Source: Tilletia caries (Eukaryota; Basidiomycota; Exobasidiomycetes; Tilletiales; Tilletiaceae). Taken from it: 64,000 bases of DNA. Shown piece after piece: positions 55,341 to 64,000 of the stretch. How positions within the stretch are numbered: the stretch's first letter is position 1; each line of letters opens with the position of its first letter. The notes beneath the pieces are model-generated. The model did not search any database. It had not been told where the DNA came from and worked only from the letters and a program-made list of their open reading frames with translations. The position numbers and the translations under genes were made by a program. Location of the stretch: contig JALUTQ010000010.1 in the NCBI GenBank assembly GCA_032718865.1, positions 310,001 through 374,000 of the forward strand, written 5' to 3'.

Positions 55341-55670
55341 ATCGGATCAAGGAGACGGCGGATGGACTTCTCTCAGTCCTGAAGCCTGAAGCCTGAAACT
55401 CGGAACCCAGTATTCTTAATTCAGCTGCTTGTCGTGTACCGGTACTAATCACGATCATACCTACTGTTCTCCCATGGATGCAAGGCGATACTAGTGTTCC
55501 CGAGAACCTTTAGAGATTGAAAGAGTGTGGAATTATGTGGATATGAACCGCAGAGAGCGAGTGTGAATACAGGGAAGAGAGGATGTAGAAGGGACAGTCC
55601 GTATGATGCTGGTACATTTGGTTCCTTGAGGTTGGCCGGGAGGCAAGGATCGGAAGACGGCCGACCGAGA
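55341..55670. other. Convergent 3' intergenic region
   Basis: These 330 bp lie between the LSH stop and the minus-strand lipase stop. No features are recognised. Confidence 0.55.
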
Positions 55671-57443
55671 TCAGAGATGCTTATCTATAAAGTGCTGGAC
55701 GATGCCCCTTCCGCGAAGGTCGAACTTGTTGGCCTCCCGTTTGACAACGATGAGCGGATGCGTGTCGAATACGTCCTCAATCTTGACGAAGTGGCGCTCG
55801 AACTTGTGTCCCAGTACGAGCGACCAATGTGCGATCATTCGTAGCTGGGGAGTATGGAGATGCCGTTGGGTTGGCGGTAAGGATGGCGGGAGTGGGTACT
55901 TGGTGTGGGTAGTTGACGTGGAGAGCAGAGACAAGATCGTCGATGCGAGCTTCTCGGGATTGGATGACGACGAGATTGAGGATACGTCGATTGTGGATGT
56001 GGAGAGGAATGGGTCTGCGCCGCTGCTTTTGTTATTGAAGGGATCTGCGAAAGCCGGTTGAACGAAGTGCGCTCTTCGGCGGGCGTACCACGTTTCGTTC
56101 GCTTCTGAGACTGTCGAAGCGGAGTCTAGTTGAGCAGACGCGGCTGAATCGTCGCCTGGAACGGGAGGTATTAAAGTCGTTACAGCCTCAGTATCCCGTT
56201 TCCCTCCCTGCTCCTGTAGCCTTTCTTCTCGTATCAGATCCTGCAACCGAGCCGCTGACTTTTTGGCATGGGAACGGAAGAAGAAGATGACTGCAGCCAG
56301 CATGGGAGGTAGCAGGAACACAAAGAAGAGTGGCATGAGGAGGACGATGAGGTAGTTGAGCGGGAACTTGGCAGGAATCCGTCGCGGATTGAAAAGGGCC
56401 GGAGGCTTGAACCTTTGCTTGACCTTGTCGAGGAAGGACAGGGGTTTCGTGGGCAGAGTGTATTGGGTCACGATACCGTCATACTGGGGGCACACTTCCC
56501 ATTTGATGCCACGAATCACGAAGGGGTCGACAGGGTAAAGGGACGCGGTCCGAAAGGCGACAGGGAAGTCGTATGTTGCGTTGGCGTAGGCTACAACTCT
56601 GTCGAAGCGGCTCAGGCCTACCATGAAATTGGATCCTGGTTTAGTCATGGCTTCGAGGATACCGACGCGAGGTCGATCAGAATCCGATGGACCGCTGGGT
56701 TCGAATGACGAGTCCCACCCATCGTCCAAAAGGTACTGCAAAGGTTATAGACACGATCAGTGACAGCCTGGCTTGACTCGATAATCTTCCGTCCTTACCA
56801 GTTGGAGGCCAGTCCGGCCCATGGTGCCGGCGGTTATCTTCGCCAGCCAGGGGCGACCACTGCGACTCTCTGGAGGCATTCCCACATGAGGAGTTGCAAA
56901 GCTCACGAATATACTGGGCTGGGGTGGGGTTGCCAGTATCGACCGTGTTGGCTCATCGGTCACGTCCGCCGGGATTTGATCCTCCGGCACCGAAGCGAAG
57001 AATCCATCCTGTTCGAGCAGACCTACGGCAAAGCGGGCGATCAGGCCTCCGAGACTGTGGCCAAGGAGTGAGATTTGGGCAAGGTGTCGGTAATGACCTT
57101 TAACGTTGGACTGTAGGCGAAGGCTTTTGACGTGGGACTTGATCTCTTGGACGAGGCGGAACGCACAGAAGTCGACGCCGTCAAACGTTCCATCGACATT
57201 CGCAGCTGAATTAAGGACGATAACGATGGGCCGATCCTTCGGCGGGCTCGGCAGCTCTCCGATTTCGACGTCTTGCGGCGACGGTGCTGCGTCTGAAGAG
57301 GTAGGCGCAGATGTCTTGATGACGAAGGAACCTGGATGGCCTGCTTTTACGAGAGCATTGGAAAAATACTGGAGATCCTCAGGGGTTCCGACCAAGCCGT
57401 GAGCGCAAATGATGAGGTGGAAATGCTCGACTGGGGAAGACAT
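55671..57443 (-). CDS. DUF676 / ROG1-type serine lipase with C-terminal membrane segment, two exons
   Basis: Model: complement of 56799-57443 and 55671-56735; 569 aa, 63-nt intron (GTAAGG...TGCAG). The N-terminal alpha/beta hydrolase opens with HLIICAHGLVGTPEDL, contains the nucleophile elbow LLGHSLGGLIARF (S130), FVSFATPHVGM and, after the splice, YLLDDGWDSSFE. RFDRVVAYANATYDFPVAFRTASLYP is the region carrying the catalytic Asp in this family. PPALFNPRRIPAKFPLNYLIVLLMPLFFVFLLPPMLA is a basic-flanked hydrophobic segment, suggesting a membrane anchor, and the C-terminus DTHPLIVVKRE...IVQHFIDK closes the fold. Fungal relatives (Rog1/Lpl1-like) act on monoacylglycerol or phospholipids at ER or lipid droplets; the substrate here is not known. 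It is paralogous to the head-to-head neighbour. Confidence 0.88.
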
Positions 57444-57777
57444 GACGATATGTAACGGAAGGAGCACTACGGACCGAGGCGGGAAGGAAACGCGTTCCGT
57501 TCTTTGTGACCTTCTGATCTCTGAGAATTGAAATGGTTGTCCGGATGCAGCATGGAGTACATACATATGGACCCGAACGATGCGAAGTTGGGAACGTCTC
57601 CCGGTGGTCTGCTTATGTCAGCCGCTAAAGCTTAATATTGCGCTGACCTCGTCAGTTCAGATTGATTTCAGCCTGCGCAGTGCGCACTGACTGCAGGACG
57701 TTTCGTGCTGGACAGTTCAAAAGGAGTGAGTACGTCCATCGCTGAGTCCGTATACGAGTACATACATAGCAGGAAAG
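57444..57777. promoter_or_regulatory. Bidirectional promoter between the two lipase paralogs
   Basis: This is 334 bp between opposing ATGs. It contains TACATACATATG (about 57558-57569) and GAGTACATACATAG (about 57756-57769), a short motif near each start. No strong TATA box is seen. Confidence 0.45.
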
Positions 57778-59823
57778 ATGAGCGACAGCGTGCAAGAAGT
57801 TCACCTTCTCGTGCTGGCCCATGGCCTCTGGGGCTCACCCGCGAACCTCCGACACGTGTGTCGCTCGCTGATCAAAAAGAACCCGGGCGCCTACCTCGCT
57901 CCCCGCTCCGAGGCCTCCTCCTCCATCCTGACCGAACGAGAGGCGCAGCGGATCAAGAAGGAGCAAGACAAGCGTACGAAAGCGAAAGCGAAAGCGAAAG
58001 GCAAGGACACGCCCAGCAAACTCCCGAATGCTTGGGAAGAGCCTTTGCTCGAACCCGACTACAGCGAATGTGGCGGACAACCGCCCAAGCTTCAACTCGT
58101 GATTCTCAACACCCGCTCCAACGAGGATCGCACCTACGACGGCATCGACTGGAGTGCGGAGCGTGTTCGTCTCGAGATCGACGCCGAAGTCCTCCGATTG
58201 CGCACGGCTACCTCCCCTCCTTGTCACATCGCCCGCTTTTCGATCCTCGGATACTCGCTCGGTGGCCTCGTCAGTCGGTACACCGTCGGTCTGCTCCACT
58301 CCCGACACTTCTTCACGCTCGTGTCCGAATCACACATCCTTCCCAGTATCGATGACAAGACGGCCGAACAGCTTCAAAAGCCGCCTGTGCCGGTCCAATT
58401 TATCACCATGGCAACACCCCATCTCGGCATGTTACCTCCATCTTCCAACTTCAGGCGCTTTGCTGCGTACGTCGGAGCGCGCCTTCTGAGTAGGACAGGC
58501 GAACAGCTTGTGAGTTTTAGGTCACATGATATCCTTAACGCCCTTTAGCTAGAAGCGCTGACGCAAGAACCTGACCTTCTCATTTAGTTCCTGGCTGACT
58601 CCGGATGGGAAGGTATCGCGGACCGCAATCGGTCAGCTGAATCCCAGAGTGATAGTCAACGACCACCTTCCCGAGGCCTGATCGAAGCCATGAGCATCCC
58701 AGAATTTCCCTTTATGGCTGCCTTGCAACGCTTCGAGAAGGTGCTTATCTACGCAAACGGCGTCAACGATCCCACCGTTCCCTTCCGCACAGCAGCCATT
58801 TTCCCCTCCGAACCCTTTGTCGTCGAAGGTCTGCACGTCGAGATCGAACCCGACTACCCTGGTCTCATTCAATCCTACTCCTTCCCGACTGAAGCTGTCC
58901 AGACCACCTCGTCTTGGACCTCTTCGATCCGGAACTACCAGGTACCGATGTTCCTCAATCCTCGCCGTATTCCCTTACGGTTCCCGCTCAACTACATCGC
59001 TGTTCCCCTCTTCCCTTTCGCCTTCCCCGTCCTGCTCACCTTGGTCCTCACGCGCTTCCGGCAGGAAAGCGGGGACTCGAAGAAGCGGATCAGGGAGCTC
59101 AGGAGGCTGTGGAGGGAGGAGCAGGTGTTGGAGTCGGACCTTGGAAAGGGGAAGGACGGGAAGGCGAATGGAAACGGCAGCGGAGATGCATCGGATGGTG
59201 CCGAGGTCAACAAAGCGGCGGCGGAACTGTCATTGGAAGACGCGGGTCGAAGGATGAGTGCAGCGCCCGGAGCGATCGGCTCAGCGGCTACCTCTGGCAC
59301 AGCGACGCCGAATGTGTCCGTGAAGTCGACACCGACCTCGTCAAAACCTGCTTTGTCCTCCTCTGACAAGCGCACAAGGGAGAATGAGGAGCACCTCGGC
59401 GAGCAAAGCCGGATCAGCGCTCTACTGACCCGCATGGAGAACCGCACGATCGACGCTGCCGAAATGGGAGACGGGACGCTCGAAGGCAATCGGCAACAAG
59501 GAGACCAGCATGGTGCGACTGTCGTGACGGCCGCCGCTGCGGTCTCGTCCTCTTCCTCCTCCGGCCCCTCTTCATCGAACGACCAGTATCCGGTAGCCAT
59601 TCCATCGGAAATGTCAAAATCGCAACCGAGTCTCTTCCCGCTCCAGAAGCGAATGATCGACATGATCCAGACGGCCTTGGGAAGCAAGTTGGAGCGCAAG
59701 GTCACCTACTTCCCGCAAGTCCTCAATGCGCATCCGGTCATCATTGTCAGGGTCCCCTCGAGCGAGCTGTCCAAGCTGGGCGAGGGTATTGTGCGGAACC
59801 TGGTGGACACCTTTGTGCTGTGA
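57778..59823 (+). CDS. DUF676 / ROG1-type serine lipase, paralog of the divergent neighbour, two exons
   Basis: Model: 57778-58509 and 58588-59823; 655 aa, 78-nt intron (GTGAGT...TTTAG) at the same place as in the neighbour (after ...RTG-xQL, before (F/Y)L-x-D-x-GW). HLLVLAHGLWGSPANL, ILGYSLGGLVSRY (S160; GYSLGG versus GHSLGG), FITMATPHLGM and FEKVLIYANGVNDPTVPFRTAAIFP parallel the minus-strand gene. MFLNPRRIPLRFPLNYIAVPLFPFAFPVLL is the equivalent membrane segment. It differs by a Lys-rich insert (KEQDKRTKAKAKAKGK, about 61-76) in the lid region and a long Ser/Gly-rich insert (about 470-600) before the conserved NAHPVIIVRVP end. Shared intron position and orientation show an old inverted tandem duplication. 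Confidence 0.9.
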
Positions 59824-60066
59824 CACAATGGGGCTGGCAAGGCTTTGCTTTCGCCAAGCCATGGGTCGATGAGGCCTTCGACCTTTCTCTGGATTCATTA
59901 TTCATTTGCACGCTACTACTCCCTTTCCTGGACTTTTACATATTCACATGGCTCTAGGATATGTATCCCCTTCCTTCTCGAAACAGAATCGTCAACGGCA
60001 GATATGTACGTTAGTGGTTCTGTCGAGGCTGATCGTACGACGGGCGTGTACGCCAGAAGGCAGAGA

Positions 60067-62160
60067 GGATTCTGTGGCAGGATGGGATCGAAATTCGAGG
60101 CAAGCATTGCCATTCGCGGACGGTCTCCACCCGAACGACCAAACGTTCGCCAGCGCGCCAGCAGGCTCGCACAGGACGATGACCTGCACGAGCGCGCGAC
60201 AGCGAGTGGCCGCCGCCAACGAGAACGCTTCGCAGGAGCAGGATGCGGGCAGGTCTCTACGAGTGTCGACGCTGCGTGCTCAAGGCTATTCGCTATCAAG
60301 CTCGCTGACCGAAGGCGGTCATTCGCTCCGAGTGGCCTCGCTGGCTGGCTGACCTTCTTGACCGCTCCATTCCAACGCACTCCTCAGCTCACACTTCACA
60401 GACACCTCCCAAGAATGACTTGGCGACACTGCTCACTCTCATGCCTCCCGACTCTCTAGTCTCTTCTGCAGTTCCAGAGATGGTCGGAAAGCAGCGAACG
60501 GATTGTACACTTGCGCTTCTCTGCTCATTCTTCCTTCCCTTCCTCGTTCTCATGCCTCATTCCTGCTGACTTCTGCTTCTACTTCCCAGGCACAACATTC
60601 TCATGCGTGCCAGCACTGCACCTATGGGCTGATATCTCCAATTTCCATCACGCAGAGCTACTGGTTGCACTCTCCGCCGCTGCGCTCTTCCAGCGTCTAA
60701 CACTGCCAGCGAGGCGAAGGTGTCAGAACGCACCCAGCATCTGGTGAGTGTCCTGGGCTCTTTCTCTCCCCTGTACAACGGGTATCGTTACGCTGACTGC
60801 AGCATCGTCTGCTTCTCTTCTTATGACTCTGGAACAGGCAATCTGACCGGCCCACGAAGGTATAAAACGAGGCTCTCCGGAGACCTTTCCTTCCCACTTT
60901 TCCCCCTCACCTTCGTCGCCTTCACCGAGCCACACACACACACTCTGCTCTCTCATCATCAACTTTTCATCTACCATTTCATACACTCTTCTACTCTTCC
61001 ACTCTTCCACTCTTCCACTCTTTCACTCCTTCACTCCTTCACTCCTCCACTCCTCCACTCCTCCACTCCTCCACTCTTCAACTCCTTCACTCCTCCACCC
61101 TCGCACTTATGGAGCCTCCCTTCAGCGTCGCCGTCAGCACTCTCACTCGTGGATGATTGGCCCACCCTTCTACCATCGCTGCTCGGCATCGACCTACGTC
61201 CACAACCTCATCTTCCCTCTTCATCACAACCTCGAACATCTCTCCAGACCGACCCGGTCCTCGGCGGGTCCAACACCCACTCTTCCTCGCACCCCTCGCA
61301 CGACCTCCCTCACGGCCTCAAGTGTCCTATACCCCATGGGGCCGGCACCACGGAGCGTCACAAGCACCAAGTCTTCGAGGAGGGGTGCGTTGGGTACACG
61401 GACAACAATTCCCAGGACACAGGTCGGTTCGAACTGGACTCTGGAGGAAGGCCACCCACGACTCAGAGCGGGATCGCAAAGCGGACGAACTCGATAACGG
61501 CCCGGAAGGAGGACGACGCCGGAGCCCTTCAAGACCTCAAGGATCGGACAGTGTTCGGACGGCTCTCTTCGTGTGTCTCATACGATGGCGCAGACACCAA
61601 GATCCGTCACCCAACGCACACTGATCCGGTTCTTCGAGCTCGAGAGGGGTTCCACTAGTTGGCCAGGGTAAGTCAGGGGCTCTCCCTATCTGGATTATGG
61701 GGACCGATTCGTCCGCTTCGCCACTGTGAGTCCTTCTCTGGGTCGTCTTCGGGTTTGGCTTTCTCATCCTCAGACTCAGAGCGCAGTAGCTGGGGGCTTC
61801 TCCTGCGCGCTACCTCTCACCCCTTCTCCTCCTAAACCCACTTCAGCTGGTCGGGCTCGTTATGGGTTTGTCATACGAGCCCGGCCAAGCCCCCCAAGTG
61901 GGTAGGAGGAGGGGACGACCATGTACTTAGATTTACTTCTGGACCCTGCAATACTACTCTCTTACTTTTCTCTTATATGCACTTGCTGTGCATACGTCTC
62001 TTCACTGCTTCAATCGTCCCATCAGACTGGGCAGGCTAGAAAAGAACAAGTTTAGTATTTGGGGATGATGCGTGTGGTGTGATACAGAGTACGGATCCTT
62101 GCGAGCGACCACCAGACCCAGCCTCTGCTTCAAACCTGGGGTTGTGCTTGAAGGGTATTC
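60067..62160 (+). repeat. Dispersed repeat family, copy B (about 2.1 kb)
   Basis: Same element as copy A, opposite orientation. It starts near GGATTCTGTGGCAGGATGG and ends near GTGCTTGAAGG. It contains TATAAAAC (60862-60869), the CACTCTTCC/CACTCCTCC minisatellite (about 60985-61095) and the CAGACTGGGCAGGC block (about 62024-62037). It lacks the second 123-bp unit of copy A and has several small indels. The sequences directly outside the two copies do not match. Confidence 0.85.
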
Positions 62161-62582
62161 GCCAGGAAGCAGAGCGTGCGTGGTACAGTTGGCTCTTTCT
62201 AATTCCATGCCCTATAACCCCATAACCTGTCGAGATTCCATAAATTTCTGGAGAACGAGGTTGGTTCTATGGGATTTGGGCTGAAGCCATACCCATAACT
62301 CCTTCAATCCCATAATCTTGAGGGCGAGATTTCGGTATGGTTTCGACAGAGAAAGGCCTCGCAACACGGTGTTGCGGAGTTTCCGGACACCCGCCGCACC
62401 GTGTTGCGAGCTAGCCGCACGGTGTCGCGGATTCGCCACACGGTGTCGCGAGACTGGATTTCCGCAGAAATGGTCACGTGACTGGCTTGCCACGTGCTTT
62501 TTCCTCTGCCCAATCCCATACTCTCTCAAACCCATACTCGAAACTTGTCCACCGATGTCCATGGGATTAGACAGAGTCAACT
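62161..62582. other. Repeat-rich segment with palindrome array
   Basis: The segment follows copy B and contains several CCATAAC/CCCATA-type repeats, then four related palindromic motifs at 62361-62375, 62395-62408, 62416-62429 and 62436-62450 (core ACACGGTGT or CACGGTG flanked by GC and GC). Downstream are GTCACGTGAC and CCACGTGC. No gene is seen. Confidence 0.6.
62361..62450. repeat. Array of four short palindromes (GC-ACACGGTGT-GC type)
   Basis: Copies read GCAACACGGTGTTGC, CGCACCGTGTTGCG, CGCACGGTGTCGCG and CCACACGGTGTCGCG, spaced about 14-34 bp. The first is a perfect palindrome over 15 bases except the centre; the others are degenerate. Confidence 0.75.
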
Positions 62583-62683
62583 GTACCTCCTCTTCGAATT
62601 CTGTGAAAGAGAAGATGTAGCCGAAGTCACGTCCCTCAACCTTCTCCGCCTCCCCGAGAGCCTCCGTCACTCCTTGTGCTGGG
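62583..62683 (-). pseudogene. Fragment of a TPR-like gene family (C-terminal exon)
   Basis: This stretch is about 88% identical by eye to 44643-44743, the end of the TPR-like gene, in the same orientation. On the minus strand it still reads TEALGEAEKVEGRDFGYIF, against AEALGEADKVERRDFSYIF in the intact gene. Similarity stops abruptly on both sides. It is a relic of a second family member or of a duplicated segment. Confidence 0.82.
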
Positions 62684-63180
62684 CGGCCCAAGCGCATGAC
62701 CAGACTCGGCTCCAGACTCCGCTCTTAATCACCATTTTTAGTAGACTTCAGACTCCCCAGACTCCAGACTCCTCAGACTTACTTTTACCTCCCGCGCTCG
62801 CGCCACGCGCTCGCCACGCGTCTTCTCTCTTCCTGCCTCTCAATCACTGCGCAACGTCGTGGCACTCCTCTCTTCTCTTTTCACGCTCCAATTCCTTCGC
62901 CTATAAAACGGCTCCTCCCCATTGTACCATAGCGAAATCCACAAGCTTTTCTCACAGATCTTTCTACTAGTATAGTCTGACTATCGGCTGAGTGTCCGCA
63001 ATCTCCTCCGCTGCGGACGCGCTGGAATAGTGACCTGGCTTAAAGCCAGAGGATCCCCCAGACTCGGTGTAGACCTCTGATCCTTATGACCTGGCAGAAC
63101 TCTTCGTAGATTTCCTCCAAAACTGACTGGGGGCGTCCCCCCCCCCCCCCCGGGACACAAAAAACATGGCATGAGATTAC
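62684..63180 (+). other. LTR-like segment with TATA box and poly-C tract (tentative)
   Basis: AGACTCC/CAGACTCC short repeats (about 62701-62780) are followed by TATAAAAC at 62902-62909. Then comes a stretch with no open frame and a CCTGGCTTAAAGCCAGAGG hairpin (63034-63052). A 15-base C run lies at 63137-63151. The layout (enhancer-like repeats, TATA, R-like region) is reminiscent of a solo LTR, but no termini or target duplication could be set, so this is a weak call. Confidence 0.3.
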
Positions 63181-63941
63181 ATATAGATTATGGATGAAAG
63201 CCAGCTTGGCATGGCTACGCAGAAGCTCACGGTAGCTTCGCTACCCTTCGTCTGCTTCGCCACGCCGTTGTGACCGTAGCTATCATTAATCATTATCATT
63301 CTTCATGTAACATGTTGAATGTTGATCACTTGATTAAGGTACTTAACACACGTAATGATTCCAGTGCCAACGGTAGCACGGAGGACACTCAGACACTGAC
63401 AGCGACCTCTCGGTTTGCGGCTGCGCTGGAGAAGCGGCACAGGTCGGGGGCCACAGATCTGTGCGGAGGAGAAGCGGGCCAAAAGCGGCAGCGAGCCTCA
63501 TGGACGCGACCAAGGTACATAGGTATCAGCTTTGAGCTGTGACCTGTGGGCTGTGGGCTGTGGTGTTGATGCCTTGCATAAGTCAGTGGGTGCCAGATGG
63601 GCGGCCAAGGAAACATCCGCCTAGCAACAGTGTGATCGGCCGACGGAATTAATTAAAAGTGACACTTCACAGCGTCCCCACCGCATGGATTCTCTTTGGA
63701 CTGCTCTCAGATTTGGAATGGTAACAGAGGATGGCCATAAGATCAAGATATATTAGTGTTGCGAGGTATGTCTGCTTGGTGCGAAAAAAAAAGTTTCAAT
63801 CGATGTCGAGAGCAAAAGTTCGGCCGAAATTCTAACCAGGCTCAAGGAACCCCAGAACTAGAGTCTGGGGAATTGCTGCTCCCTTTCGCCAAGTAGGTTC
63901 TGTCGGTTAGCTTTCTTCTCATTTAATTAAGCCGAACCCGC
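63181..63941. other. Gene-less terminal region
   Basis: Mixed AT-richer sequence with a CTTCGCTACCC/CTGCTTCGCC motif cluster (63236-63263) and a TTAATTAA palindrome (63648-63655). A 90-codon open frame at 63270-63542 has no recognisable content. Nothing else is seen. Confidence 0.5.
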
Positions 63942-64000
63942 TAAGGATGAGCCCGGAGCGCCCCGGAGTGCTCCGTACTCCCGGGCCCATACTCCGGGGC
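63942..64000. mobile_element. Possible left end of a second, related MITE (runs off window)
   Basis: TAAGGATGAGCCCGGAG at 63942 resembles the MITE terminus TAAGGTTGTTCCCGGAG (three mismatches in 17). It is followed by the same style of CCCCGGAGTGCTCCGTACTCC repeats found inside the MITE at 49674-50355. The eight bases before it (GAACCCGC) would be the target copy; the right end is outside the window. Confidence 0.5.

Noticed and set aside
60720..61658. 312-codon (copy B) and 370-codon (copy A) open frames starting MSERTQHLVSV inside the dispersed repeat
   Set aside because: The two nearly identical copies diverge in frame after about 50 residues because of small indels and the minisatellite; the products are His/Ser/Thr/Leu/Pro-rich simple sequence, so coding is unlikely.
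37042..62160. Idea that the interval between the inverted repeats is a giant cargo-carrying transposon
   Set aside because: No tyrosine recombinase, transposase or terminal duplication was seen around it, and the enclosed genes include conserved housekeeping types; kept only as an inversion-prone arrangement.

Overview
The window is nuclear DNA from a GC-rich fungus. Nearly every gene is interrupted by short introns (about 59-111 nt, mostly GTRNGN...AG), some exons are only 15-24 nt, and the proteins are fungal (Gpc1, Sad1, Erb1, Arp4, Irc5/Lsh, GH5_9 glucanase, makorin-type RING). Gene order, intron density and low-complexity insertions suggest a basidiomycete, possibly Ustilaginomycotina; that placement is an inference from style and not a phylogenetic result.

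Left arm (1-36 kb): the 3' end of a TANGO2/NRDE-family gene; SAD1 (SUN-domain nuclear envelope protein); ERB1 (60S ribosome assembly) head-to-head with ARP4 (actin-related subunit of chromatin complexes); a makorin-like CCCH-RING-CCCH ubiquitin ligase with a giant repetitive tail; a low-complexity fungal protein; a RecA-fold-like protein that may be a Rad51-paralog relative; a divergent Ser/Thr kinase with a split N-lobe; a membrane/cell-wall GH5 exo-1,3-beta-glucanase; GPC1 (glycerophosphocholine acyltransferase, 10 exons); and a GH13 alpha-glucosidase (7 exons). These are mostly housekeeping genes with no evident shared pathway.

Right arm (37-64 kb): a dispersed repeat of about 2.1-2.3 kb occurs twice in opposite orientation (about 37.16-39.45 kb and 60.07-62.16 kb) and brackets an interval of about 20.6 kb. 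Inside lie a leucine-rich-repeat-like protein gene, a TPR-like protein gene, an Irc5/Lsh/DDM1 Snf2 ATPase gene and a head-to-head pair of DUF676/ROG1-type lipase paralogs. The shared promoter between the TPR-like gene and the LSH gene has been invaded by a decayed, 5'-truncated LINE (reverse transcriptase plus RNase H). That LINE is itself interrupted by a 682-bp terminal-inverted-repeat element with a perfect 8-bp target duplication, i.e. a hAT-type MITE. The last 2 kb is repeat-rich: a decayed fragment of a TPR-family gene, a small array of palindromes, an LTR-like promoter segment, and what may be the left end of a second related MITE running off the window.

All CDS models were built by hand by matching frame, GT/AG sites and family motifs. 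Exon coordinates are given in the evidence, and the total of each model divides by three. Promoters and UTR limits are mostly not resolvable from sequence alone.
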